NCBI GenBank assembly: GCA_010405405.1
Contig: MU004241.1
Coordinates: 1,337,942 to 1,401,941, forward strand
Length of the DNA: 64,000 bases
Direction: 5' to 3'
From: Microthyrium microscopicum
Lineage: Eukaryota; Ascomycota; Dothideomycetes; Microthyriales; Microthyriaceae
The translations under genes were made by a program, and so were the position numbers. The first letter of the stretch is position 1. Each line of letters starts with the position of its first letter. Below, one piece after another: positions 15,001-27,573 of the stretch. The notes under the pieces are model-generated. The model was given only the letters and a program-made list of their open reading frames with translations, did no database searches and was not told the DNA's origin.

Positions 15001-18000
15001 TTACTAAATACTAGAATATTATTTAAATAGATAATTATAAAATTATCTAAAAACTATATTAGTATATAATTAACGTATACTTAGAATATCCTTAGTCTTT
15101 TTATAAGGCTAAAGAGTAGTACTTTAAACTTAAATAGGCTATAGCGTATTAAGAATACTATTTTATATTTATCTCTAGGTTTAATATAAATACGTTTAAA
15201 GGTAGTAATAATATTAAACTTAGAATAATATTTTACCTTTATAAGGTATATAAGTATCTTATTAATAAGTAGTAAGACGTTACTATTTTTAATAATAATA
15301 TTATTTAACTTATAGTAGTTAATATAGATATAAATACTTCCTTCTAATTTACTTACGTAAAGTATAGGTATAGTATATTAAGATTTTAAACCTATAGCAA
15401 AACTACGCTAAAGTAAACTTTTAATATATTACTTAATAACTAACGCTTACTTTAGTAATATTAATATAAGTTAGCGTTTTAGAATTTTAGCGTTAAGAAT
15501 AAAATTAATAGCGTAGTTATATTTACTATAATATAGTATAAAGATATTTAAACGCTTTAGATTAAAGACTTTAAAATATTAGTAGAAATATTCTAAAATA
15601 AGTTTTAAAATTTCTTCCTTTAATAGGTAAGGATAGTCTTATTTATCTTACTATTTAAGATAATTCTCTTCTAATATAGTATATACTATAAGATTTATAG
15701 TAAACTTATTATTATTATCCTTATTATTAAAGGATTTTTTTTCTTTCTTATTATTAAAATCTTTAAGCTAGAATATATTAACTATAACGTCTTTACGCTT
15801 TATTAGTTTTTTAAACACTACTATAAATATAAAAGTAATATCTTATTCTTTAAGTAATTCTAAGTTTATAAATTATCTTTTTAAATTTATAGTAATTAGG
15901 TATTATAATATAATATAATTTATAATATATCTTATACTATAAAAGGTTAATATTCTTAATCCTCTATATAGGTTAACTTTATATTAATCTAGCTAGGATA
16001 CTCTTAGGATTAAATTATAAGAAGCTACTTTTATAATAAAATAGCTAATTTACTTAACGTAGTATCTAATACGTAGGTTAAGAATAGTAGCTTTATTAAC
16101 TATAAATACTAACTTACTATTAATAAGTATTACTAAGCGTAGATAAGCTAATTAAAACGTTAGAATACTATATTGCTAAAGATAATAAGAATTAATAATT
16201 TCTATTATACTACTACTAGTATTAATTAAAACGCTAGCATTAGAGTAAGTTAAACGTTATAGTATAAATACTAAGCTAATAGTAGTCTATTATAATCTAA
16301 TAATAAAATCTTTCTTTTTAATATTCTAAGGCTATACTACTAGTATAATAGAGGCTAATAAGATATAAATAGCATATAAGTATACTAAAGAGATATATTC
16401 TTTACGAATAGTATTTTTATACTTAAGGCGCTAAATATACTAATAAAGATAACTAAGTATCTTCTTAGTCTTCTCTTAAGCTTTTTCTTTAATATTCTTA
16501 TAGTCTTCTTCTACTTAATAAAATATCTCTTTAGCTTTCTTAGTATTTTAGTACTATTCCTTATTATATTAATAGAATATTTCCTTTATATACTTAATTA
16601 TAGTATTAAAGTCGCGTTTCTTTCTTTTATTATATATTTTAGTCTTATTTAGCTTCTTCTTATAATTTAGTAAAGAAGTATCTAATTTAAAGACTAATAG
16701 TTATTATCCTTAATAGTATCCTCTATAAAGAATTATTATTTTTTTTAAACCTTTATAAATATTACTACTAAAGATATAACTAAAGCTTTAATTTTATTAT
16801 TAGATAAGGGTTCTTAATCTTTATATAGTATAGTCTTATTAAAGTAGTAGTAACCCTTTTATCTATAATAAACATATTACTTATCTATTTTTAACGTATT
16901 ATAGACGTTTATTAGATAGTTAACGTTTCTATTTTTATTATTTTAGGTCCTCTTATTAGTAGACTAATTATTATTATAGCTATAGGAATTATTATTTATA
17001 GCTACGAGCTTATAATTAATTTAGTACGTAACTAGGTAAAGCTAGGTACAAAATATAATAAAACTACTAAAATACTAGCCTACTAGTAAGTCTATAAACT
17101 TATAATTAATAAGATCTTATAACTTAATAATCTTCTTATACTTAAATAGTTCTATATTTACTAAATTTATTAAGAAGCGGCTAATAAAGACTTAAAGGCC
17201 TTCTATATCTTTTATTTTAGTATTTAAGGACTTTAACTATGCCTTAGCATCTTTAAAAGCATTCTTAGAGTAATAATATCTATCTAGGTTAATCTATATT
17301 TCCTTTATAGTATAATAAAGGTCCTTTAACTTATAGCCTCTATATATAATTATAATACTATAAGTAGAGCTAATATAATAGATATAAATAAACTTAATTT
17401 TCTTCTTTTTAGTAAGAACGTAGAGGTATATATTCTTATTAAGAAGTATATCTAATATTTTCTCCTTCTACTATTTATAGTACGTAAGTTTACCTTTAAA
17501 ATTACTAGGTTCTTTAAACTTTATAAGTACTACTAGAGAGCTACTATTAGCTACTAATAATAGTAAGATATAATATATTTCTTAAGCTTAGAGCTATAAA
17601 TATAAAACTGCTAAATATATTACTTATAATATAGAGCAACCTAGAAATATATTATCCTTTAGATCCTTTAGATTAATATAGGCTTAATTTAAACTTGTCT
17701 AAAGTCTATCCTCTAACTCTTAGATTTAGTAGCAAAGATTAATAACTAACTCGCAATATTATATATTAGTATTATACTTCTTTACTAATTTAATAAAAGC
17801 TACCTATTTATTTAAATAAGTAGTAGTTAGTACTACTTTATAATCATAGTAGACTTAGCTAATTAGTACTTTAAGATCTATTATTATTTACTAATAGGTA
17901 GCTACCTCTTCTTATAGCGTATCTACTATTTTACTTAATTAACTTACTTCTACGTTAGTATCTATAAGTTCTTTTACTAGCTAGTCTTAAAGCTTTTGAG

Positions 18001-19251
18001 CGGACTAATATCGTAAGGCTATAGTTTAATTAACTAATAACGCTATATATAGTTATTTAAAGAATTAATCTTCTTTTATAAACTTAATATATTAATCTAG
18101 GTGCTTACTATTAGATATTAATGCGTAATATTTCTAGAGAGTAGTAGAATTATCTAGGTTCTTCTAGAGGACTACTAGTATCTATTTCTCTATTTTTAGT
18201 TCTACTTTATATAAAGCCTATATAAATAAAAGCTTTATATTAGTAAGCAATGCGACTTTACTATTAAGGTCTACTAGTTCTAAGGATAGGTAAGGTAGGA
18301 ACGATATAGGAACATTATAAAGTTCTTTTTTACGTGCTAGTAATTCTAACTAACGACAGATATTAATAAGTAATCTTGCTTCTAACGCGACTTTGTCTAG
18401 ACTATTAATAACGGCACTAGAGGTTACTACCTCTTTGCCTTTTAATCTTAGCTCTTTTGTTACGCTTACTAGCGTAATAGGTACTATGGTTAATAGTCTA
18501 GCAATAATCTTATAAGGTTATTAAGGGTTAATACTAACTTAAGTGTTTTAATAAAAGAATTCCTTATTATTATTGTCTAAAGCTACTTCTAATAATAGTA
18601 GTAACTTTTTAATAGATTTAATTAATAGGATGTTCTCTTACTATAGCGTTAATGCGATAGTTAACTATTAATTAGTTTCTATATCTAGGACGACTAGCTT
18701 CTTAGTAAAATAGCTATCTCTACTATAGTAGGGTGAAACTAAGCGGCTTTAAATACTAATACTACTATGCTTACGGGCAATATAAGAGTTACTTAATGTT
18801 AGTTTAAGACTAGGGATATGTAGCGCTTTACTTATAGTAATACGTAGCTAAATAGTGTAGTATTTCTTAATAAATTAGAATTAATTTAATAGATTAATAG
18901 ATACGGATTTAATAAGAAATAAGGTAAGTATATTTTATAGTTAGTAGAGAGGAAGTAGTGTAAACGCTTCTATGGATCTAAGAAGAACACTATAGGGCAA
19001 AGCTTAGGCCTTTAAGTAGTCTTTATTCTAGTAAATAACGCTAAATTTGCGTTATTCTAGTTAGTGTTTATAAATTTGCTAGTACTTTTAGCAACGCTAA
19101 TTCTAATTAAGGGCAGTATTGCTAAATACTAATTAGTTAGATCTATAGCACAACTACGATTAAGATAGGAATTAATAAACGCCTCTACGCGTTTATTAAT
19201 GATACGTAAATATACGTAGAGCGTAAAATTAATGTAGAGGTACTTAGATTA

Positions 19252-19475
19252 TATAAGGAGCTAATAGGCACGATTAGGTAAGCAGAAAGTAGCTAGTATT
19301 ATAGGATCTAAGTACGGAAAGAAGAGATCTAGAGATATAGCTATAGATACAAAGAAGTAGAGGCTTAGGATATCTTTAGACACACTAACTTCAAACGAGA
19401 TAAAGAGATCTTATCTATAGGATTAGATCTTAGCATCTAAACACTATAATACTAAACTTATAAGGATTCCTTATA
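19252..19475 (-). repeat. LTR of A1 (right, coding-strand 5')
   Basis: This 224-bp copy is directly repeated with 11,769-11,992. The target duplication CTAAT follows at 19,476-19,480. Confidence 0.9.
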
Positions 19476-19486
19476 CTAATATATAG

Positions 19487-21758
19487 CGTAAAGAACGTTA
19501 TAAATTAACTAACTAATTAAACTCTATAATAGTCTTAATAAAGTATAAGTAATAGTACTTTTCCTTATATAATTAGAAGTTATTAGACTTAATAACTAGC
19601 TATATAGTATATAGATACTAATAATGCTTCTACTATAGTACTTATATAGCTACTAGTAATAAATAGTTTACTATATACTACTAAACTACTTACTATATTA
19701 TAAAGAAAGAATACTAGAATAAGTAATAATACTAAATAAGGCCTATATACTTTCTAATTTAAGAAATACCTAGGTAGTAACTAGATAGCTACTAAAGAGT
19801 AGAGCTCTTTAGTAATTTAGGCTAATTAAAAAAATTATAGAAATAGACTTTAAAGTATATAGAGAACTACTAAGACTTAAGAATCCTATAAATAACTAAT
19901 TATAATATTATAGTACTAATAAGTTAGTAATATATAATTATAAAAGAAATAGCTAAGTCTAAGAATATAATTAATTTTATTTTATATTTATCTACTACTT
20001 TTTATTAAATAATAATATTACTCTACTTAATAACTAGAATATCTCTACTAGTATATTTATTTTTATACTTTAAGTATAAAGCTTTAGTAAAATAGCTTAT
20101 AAGTAAGCTAAATCTTTATCTAATATAGATATATTAATCTTTAGCTTTTTCTTTTTTTACTATATTAGTAAGACTATAATAAAAGTAAACTAGACTCTAT
20201 AGCTAATAAACTTACTTACTAAACTATTTATAACCTTTACTTATTTAGTAGCCTTTTCCTTATTACTTAATAATATACTCTCCTTTATATTTTAATAAAT
20301 ATTAACTAAGTTAGTTATTACTTTATTAAAGGTACGTTAAAGGTATTTATCTTACTCCTTTAACTTTACTAATACCTTACTATAATATTAAAAAAAATAG
20401 AAAATTAAGAGTAAAGATATACTTATAGCTTTATACTTAGACTTCTACTCTTTATAATAAAAGTAAAGACGTTAACTAAAGCTAGCTTAACTATAGATAT
20501 AAGTAATTACTATAATAAGTATACTAAAACTAATTAGGTATTTACTATTAAGTAACTCTACGTAATAGTATAATACTTAAAGATAGTATAAATAAATTCT
20601 TATATTAAGAATATATATAGTCTATATTATAATAGTTAATATTATATATAAAAAAATACTAAAAAACTTATAATAAGAGCTAAGATAGGACTAGCTAATT
20701 TTATATTTAAAGATAGAGTAAAATTTTTAATATCTATAAATAAAGTAGTTTTTATCTTCTTTAAAGATAATAGAAGAGAGATACTTATAAGTATAAAATA
20801 TTTACTAGGTATTTAAAGGTAAAAGAAAGAGAAGAAAGAAAAGCTTATAAAGGACTTATCTTTAAAAGAGGACTTAAAGAGAGTAAGAAGTATAATAGAA
20901 ACTTAAAGAGGAAGAAGTAACTAAAACTATATAAATTTAAAATACTTTATATTCTAGAAGTAAATTATATAGACTACTAAAAACTTAAAAGCTACTATTT
21001 AGTAACCTATTATATAATATTAAAAAGTATAAATTAATAGAGAAAACTTAGTTAAGAAGTATTATAAGTACTCTACTTAATAGATATTAAAAGAGAAAGC
21101 TTAATATAGCTAAAGAATATTATAATACTAGAGCTTATTAAGAGTAGAAATTAATTATAAAAACTTAAGAATATATATTATATATATCTATTATAAAACT
21201 ATATAGAAAGTTAACTATATAAGAATAATAGTTATAAGCTTCTAAAAAGAAGAAGATTAATAGAAACTTATTAAACTATAATAGTAAAACTTAATAATAA
21301 GGTAATACTAAATAGAAATAGGTACTAAAAAGCTAAATTTAACTTATTTTAAGAAATACTATAGCCTTAAGTAATTAAATAATAGATAAGTTCTAAAAAG
21401 AAAACTAGTAATAAGAATAGTATTAAGAATTAAGATTCTAGCGTATAGTATAGAATCTATATAATATATAGTATATTTAAGCTATATAGAGCCTCTAGTA
21501 GTTAGTAACTACTAGTTACTTACTATATTAACCTACTAACTAGAATTTCTTTAGTAAGCTTTATAGTTTATAAAGAGATAATATAAGTCCTTTTATTTAG
21601 AAGTAGTAAACTAAAAGAATATTATAATAATACTAGAATAAGGCTACTAGAAGATAACTAAAGGAATACTATAGATTTCTTTATAAGGGTTTTTCTAAAA
21701 GTAAGAGTAGCGTCTATATAGCCTATTAGCATAGCTAAAAGATAATAAATAAGATTTA
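19487..21758 (+). mobile_element. Tad1-like LINE copy 1, 3' part
   Basis: This resumes exactly where 4,357 stops, if one TATAG duplication is discounted. It matches 30,869-33,148 (copy 2) and the inverted 61,432-63,700 (copy 3). The 3' end carries a conserved tail (about 21,713-21,757) that includes AGAGTAGCGTCTATATAGCC. The same tail is found on the tRNA-headed retroposons. No ORF survives. Confidence 0.8.
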
Positions 21759-21765
21759 TATATAG

Positions 21766-24700
21766 TACTTTTCTTTCTAAGATACTTATAATATACTTAA
21801 ATAGTACTTTTATATAAATTTATAAAGTTATAAAAACTATAGTAATAGTAGTTAACTTAAATAGCTTTTCTAAAACTAAGATAAAGTTATTTTATATTAT
21901 AAACTCTTTATATTATTTTATTATTATAAGAATACTCTAATTAAAAGAGTAGAATTCTTTTCTAAACTTTAAAAATAAGACTTTTATATAAAAGTAACTT
22001 TTTAATAGCTTTTATAGTAAAATTAAGATTATAAATACTAATAAGTTCTTTAAGTTAGCTTAGAATAGTTTATTCTAACTATTTAATTATTTAGTTAGGT
22101 TACTAAACCTAAATTTACTTATAGAAGAGCTTTTAAATAAGTATTTATAGTTTACTAATACTTTTAGTAAGTAAAATATATTTAAACTAGCTTAATATAG
22201 TCTATAAAACCTTAAGATTAACCTAAAGCTAAGTATAATAATACTATATAAACCTATTTATAGCCTTTTAAAGGCTAAGTTAGTTATTCTATATAAGTAC
22301 TTAAATACTTACTTTATAAAAAGTTAGATTTAAAAGTCTAAATTTCTTATTAAAGCCTTTATTCTCTTTATAAAGAAAAAAGATAGAATATTATAACTTT
22401 ATATAGACTACTAAGGCCTAAATAATATTATTATTAAAAATTAATATATATTACTTTTTATTAAAAAGTTTTTAGATAGACTTTAAGATACTAAATTTTT
22501 TACTAGTCTTAACTTATATAAAGCTTACTACTATTTATATATTAAAAATAGTAATAAGTAGAAAACTACGTTTAAAACTAAATATAAAATATTTAAGTAT
22601 ATAATAGTTTTATTTAGACTTATAAATACTCTTAGAGCTTTTTAAGTATATATTAACTAAATATTAAGAAGCTTAATAAATATAATATATATTATTTACC
22701 TTAATAATATTCTTATATATTCTAAAACTAAGAAGTAATATATTAAAAATATTTAAGAAGTTTTATAGTAACTTATAAAATACTATTTATATATAAAACT
22801 ATTTAAGTATAAGTTTTATACTAATAATATAAAGTATCTAGATTATATTATAACTCTAAATAGTACTACTATAAATTAGTTATAAGTTAATATATACCTA
22901 AATTAGCTAAAACTATATAATATATATTGAATAAAAAAGTTTATTAGCTTTATAAACTATTATTATTAGTTTATTACTAGATTCTTTTATATTATTATAC
23001 TACTAAATACTTTAACTTAAAAAGAACTAAGTTAGGCTCTAAAAAGCCTAAAGTTATAATAAGAGAAGTCTATAAATATTAAATTACTACTAAACGCTTT
23101 AGATTCTTTTAATAAACTAAAAGATTCTTTTATAAATATACTAATTTTAGCTTATTTTAACTTTATACTTTCTATATAATTAGAAATTAATACTTTTAAA
23201 AGAATAATTTATAAAATATTAAGCTAGAAATAGTATAATAAAAGCTAAAATAGCTTATAAAAACCTATTATATTTTATTCTTAGAAATTATCTCTACTAA
23301 AGAATTACTATAAAACTTTATAATAAAAGTTCTTAGTAGTAATTATAGATTTCTTAAAAGTATTTAGAAAGTACTTATAAAGCTTATTAGACTAATTTTA
23401 AGTCTTAATAGACTATATAAACCTTAAATTACTTAAAATAATACTAAAAATATTATTAATATATATAAAGTAAGTAGATTTACTCTTAAAATATAATTTT
23501 AATATTAAGTACTACTTAAGTAAGATAAATTTAGCTAATAAACTCTTAAGATAATTAGACTATATTAAAAAGAGCTAAAGAAAATAGAAAAAGATTATAA
23601 AAGTATTACTTAATTTACTTTATAATAAGTTATAACTTAATAATACTTTTATAGCTAAAACTAATACTATTAAACTTATAGATTTTATTATTATATATAT
23701 TAATATTAATATATAGTACCTTATTATAAATTAATTTAAGAAAAGTTAAAATAAGCTTATTAAGACTTAAAAATATCTAAAAATAAGTTTTAGTAAGATT
23801 TTAGCTATTAATAAATCTCTTTTAGTTAAGAATAACTTAGATAAAGCTAAATAAATAAGTAGAAATCTTATTTTTATTAAGGAAGAGTTATAAAAAAAGA
23901 AAATCTTATAAAGGTTTTATAATAATACTATAAAAAGTAGTTATAAAAGGTTAAAAAAGATACTTAAGAACATTAAGTACTATTATACTTAAAACTATAT
24001 TTAGAAAGACGTTAAGAACTATTATAAGGCTTATTTTAATTATTAATATAATAAATCTATTAAATAAGCTTAAAAAGAATTATTAATAACTTTACTAGTC
24101 TTAGAAATACTATAAAAGGATTTTATTATAAATTTTATTATAAATTTACTTTTAAGTATCTATAATAATTAAACTTATAACTTTATTATAGTAGTTATTA
24201 ATAAGCTAACTAAAATAGCCTACTATATCTTAATAAAAAAGAATATAGATATAAAGAATCTTATAAAAAATTTTTTATAAAAGATTATATATCTATATAG
24301 TATACTTTATACTATTATATTTAATTAAGAACCTCTCTTTATTTTTAAGTACTAGAAAATATTCCTTTATTATCTTTTTATCTTTAGAAAGCTTTTTATT
24401 ATTATTAAATCTTATTTATTGTCTTTTAGCTACGCTAATAGGCTATATAGACGCTACTCTTAATAAGCGGGTAAAAACTCTTATCTAATTAGCTAATCTA
24501 CCTAAATCTAGCTAAGCATAGCTTGCTCTAAGCTTAAGGCTTAGTCTAGCTTTAGCTAATCTCTATATATTTAGCAAACTAAGGCGCTAACTATATAAGG
24601 GAAAACCCTGCTATTATGTTCTATAGGCTAATCTATACTAAGGCCATTAATACTATACTAAGCTCTATTAGCTTCCTAAGCTACAGAAGCATTAATAAGT

Positions 24701-26620
24701 TAGGTAAGCTAAATTCTAGGTAGTATCTAACCACAGCACCTCTCTAGGCTAGTATCTATTACGGGTAATTATTCTTCCATTTAGTCTACTGCTTTAAGTT
24801 CCTACAGTTGCTAATATTGTCGCCCTATAGGGCTAATTCCCTCCTTATTATTATATTAGATCCCTCTATTTATACCGTAATACTAAGTCTAAGGTAGCGC
24901 TAACAGTCTACTAAAAGCTATCCGTTTACGCTATGCTTTATTTTTAAGCCAAAATCTAGATCCTTCGGCTTAGCGTATTTTAGGTTACCTTCCCTAAGTC
25001 TACTAGCTTATTCCTATAGCGCTATATTTATGCCAACCTAAAAGCACTGTACTTACTAAGCCGTAATGTCCTAGATTCCGTAATTTATTACCGTATCGTT
25101 TAGTTTAATCTTTGCCTTCTGCGACTAGATTTTGGGCTTACTAAGCTAAGGCTACTCGTCTAATCTAATTACTAAGAGCCGTAAAAGAATTAGCTTTAGT
25201 ATGCTGAATTTACTACGCTTCAGTAATGTTATAGCTTATTTAATGTAGCTTTACGTAGTAGCTTGTTTCTAATTATATAATTTTAACGCTAGTTCGTTAT
25301 TAGTTAATAGGGCTTTAATAAGAATGATCTTGTAACTATATATAGCGGTCACGTAATGCAAAAATTCATACCTTTCGCAATATATTAAAAAGAGCTATAG
25401 CTTGTCCTCTACACTTACTAAAAAGGGAAGGATAACCTTTCCTAAAAAGTAGTAAACGTAGCTTTAAAAGTAAGTAACAATTGCCTTTTTAGGGTAGTAG
25501 GGGAGATAGGAATTAAACCCGTGCCCTGCGGATTCTTAAACAGGTAGGGCCTGCTATAAGATCGCAAGTACTACTACTATACTACTCCCTCTTTAGAAAG
25601 CTTTTTATAATATTTTATTTATAAACTAATAATTAAATAAAGTACTTAAATTAGAAAATTAAGTACTATCTATAAATTTATAAGTATTAAAAATAAGATA
25701 ATTAGGTAAGATAGCTTAGTTTAGCTAAGTTTAACTATAATAATAGTATTTACTTATTAACTAGAATTACTTCTTTTATTATATATACTAGAAGGAACTT
25801 CTATACTCTTAAATTAACTAAAATATTATTAAAAAGTATTATACTTAATATTAAAGAAATAGTAAACTATATTCTATCTTTATAATATATAATAAAAAAT
25901 AAATTAGCTAAAGTATAGTTATATTAAGCTAACTAGTATAATAAAGAAAAAAAAATATTTATTTAAATATTAGTAACTAAGTCTTACTTAATATAAAAAA
26001 TATTTAGACTACTTATATTAAAAAGAAACTTAATATTAAGTATATAAATCTTTTTAAAATCTTAAAGATTATAAATACTAATACTTACTAACTTAATTTT
26101 TTAAAGAATATATAAGTTTATAATATATTCTATATTTTTCTATTAAAGTTATATATATTAAATTCTTATTTTTTATAAAAGTTTATATTATTATAGAATT
26201 TCTTAAACCTAAAAGACTTAAATATATATAATATAGAGAAAGTAATAAAGTATATAATAAATAAAAAGAATAAATATTATTACTTTATAAAATAGAAAAG
26301 TTACTTAAAGTTAGAATTAATCTAAAAGTTTATAGCTAATCTTTCTTTAACTACTTTAAAACGCTATTATATAAAGTTAGCTAAAAAGAATATTATATTA
26401 ATAATAAGTATAATTAAAAAAGTAATTAAATATAAAATAATATATCTAGATAATATTATAGATAAGTTAATAAATTTTAACCCTATAAGACTAAAAAGAT
26501 AGCTTAAAAAGCTAAAGAAGACTTAAAAGACTTAAAATAAGCTTTTAAAAAAGAAGAATAGTTACTTTATAATTTTCTTACTAATTAGAACTTAAATTAA
26601 CTCTTTAATATATATATTAT
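21766..26620 (+). mobile_element. Chromovirus-type Ty3/Gypsy element C (interrupted)
   Basis: On the + strand a degraded RT is readable at about 22,260-22,740, including the block IDY-x-GLNNI and a YLNNILIYSKT relic of YLDD. An integrase core lies at about 24,150-24,380. A chromodomain-like relic (YYFIK-x-KSYL followed by ANLSLTTLKRYY) is at about 26,230-26,390. The order RT, integrase, chromodomain is that of chromoviruses. Insertion of the retroposon at 24,400-25,589 splits the integrase. LTRs and the 5' gag part were not identified. The 5' side abuts the LINE tail, and the 3' limit is approximate. Confidence 0.75.
24400..25589 (-). mobile_element. tRNA-headed retroposon with LINE tail, copy S1
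   Basis: This 1,190-bp element on the minus strand is flanked by an exact 19-bp target duplication, TCTTTAGAAAGCTTTTTAT (24,381-24,399 and 25,590-25,608). The head (25,589 downward) has an A-box-like TAGTATAGTAGTAG (25,584-25,568) and a B-box-like GGTTTAATTCC (25,519-25,509), as in a tRNA-derived RNA polymerase III promoter. The 3' tail (24,461-24,408) matches the LINE 3' tail and ends in TAA/ATA-type repeats. The body of about 1 kb is unknown. It keeps more CA/TG than the surrounding DNA. Compare S2. Confidence 0.8.
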
Positions 26621-27563
26621 AATAAATTAACTTAAAATAACTTAAAAATAATATTAGATAATAAGTATATAAAAAAACTACTAAGTCTTAAATATATAAA
26701 TTAACTTAAAATAATATATAAAATAAGTTTTTATATATATAGAAGAAGTACTTTTTTAAGAACTCTTTTTAATATAAAATAGGGTTAAAATATATATTAA
26801 AAAATATATAAAAAAATAAGTAATTTCTAACTAAGAGTTAAATTAGTTATATAATAGTTTTATAACGGTATTTACTAATAAACCTATTTTTAAGAAGTCT
26901 TAAAAGGATATTTACTAACTAACTTATTTTTAAAAGATATAAAATAACTTAATATAATAAGAAATAGCTCTACTTAGCTAATTAAGACTAAGTATAAATA
27001 ATACTAAATTCTAAAAGATTTAAAATAACTTATCTAATCTTATTTTAACTTAAAAAGAAGCTACCTAGTTTTATTTACGCTTTTTTAAAGTAGAAGTTAT
27101 AACCTTAATTTTAGAATAGTCTTTATTAATATAACTATCTTTATAAAAAGCCTTAATAGCTTTTTTAATATAGTTCTTAATCTTATTATACTTAGAAGTA
27201 CTAAGATAGGCTTTATAGTACTTAAAAAGTACTTAAAAGTTTATAAAGATGCTAATTAGAGTTTCCTTAATATTAATAAATTATTATAAAATAATTAAAT
27301 ATAAAGTAACCTATTATAAATATAAAAAGACTTATCTAAAATATATTAGATTCTTAAAGATTAATAATATATATAAAATCCTTATATTAAGAATATAATA
27401 TATTATAGTACTTAAAGTACTTAGAAGGATAAAATTAAATATTAGTAGCTAAGAGAACTAGATAAGTTATAATATACTTCTTTAATTCTAAAGAGCTATT
27501 ATTTACTATTTTTTAAGTAGCTTTAGTATCTATATAGTAGTTAATAAGTATATAAGTTATATA
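26620..27563. other. AT-rich repeat relic, unresolved
   Basis: This RIP-saturated DNA lies downstream of Gypsy C. A segment around 26,740-26,800 (AAGAACTCTTTTTAATATAA) recurs at about 28,745-28,790, which could mark LTR-like repeats. I could not define boundaries, and I see no gene. Confidence 0.4.
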
Positions 27564-27573
27564 NNNNNNNNNN
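27564..27573. other. Assembly gap (10 N)
   Basis: Ten undetermined bases lie inside AT-rich repeats. The true gap size is unknown. Confidence 1.

Larger units (their letters stand above)
11769..19475 (-). mobile_element. Ty3/Gypsy retrotransposon A, copy 1 (A1)
   Basis: The element is 7,707 bp with 224-bp LTRs (11,769-11,992 and 19,252-19,475) and a perfect 5-bp target duplication CTAAT (11,764-11,768 and 19,476-19,480). The coding strand is minus. The reverse complement of about 15,400-14,900 reads as a degraded Gypsy RT (an INYYKLNNI block followed by a KYYSKFN block). A polypurine tract lies on the minus strand at 12,006-11,995, next to the left LTR, as expected for this orientation. A second copy in opposite orientation is at 45,559-53,238. 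It is inactive, with stops throughout. Confidence 0.9.
4358..19481 (+). mobile_element. Ty3/Gypsy retrotransposon B (interrupted by A1)
   Basis: Direct LTRs of 202 bp lie at 4,358-4,559 and at 11,568-11,768 plus base 19,481. They are flanked by the target duplication TATAG at 4,353-4,357 and 19,482-19,486. On the + strand a degraded RT is readable around 8,200-8,600, with a YFNNVLI relic of the catalytic YxDD box near 8,520. An integrase-like stretch lies around 10,000-10,200. It inserted into LINE copy 1. LINE copies 2 and 3 show the corresponding empty site. Without the nested A1 it is about 7.4 kb. All frames are broken by CA-to-TA type mutation, so it is inactive. Confidence 0.85.

Noticed and set aside
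24400-25589. Functional tRNA genes in the retroposon heads
   Set aside because: Acceptor stem and arms are imperfect, and the sequence continues into a 1.1-kb element with target duplications; a tRNA-derived promoter, not a tRNA gene.
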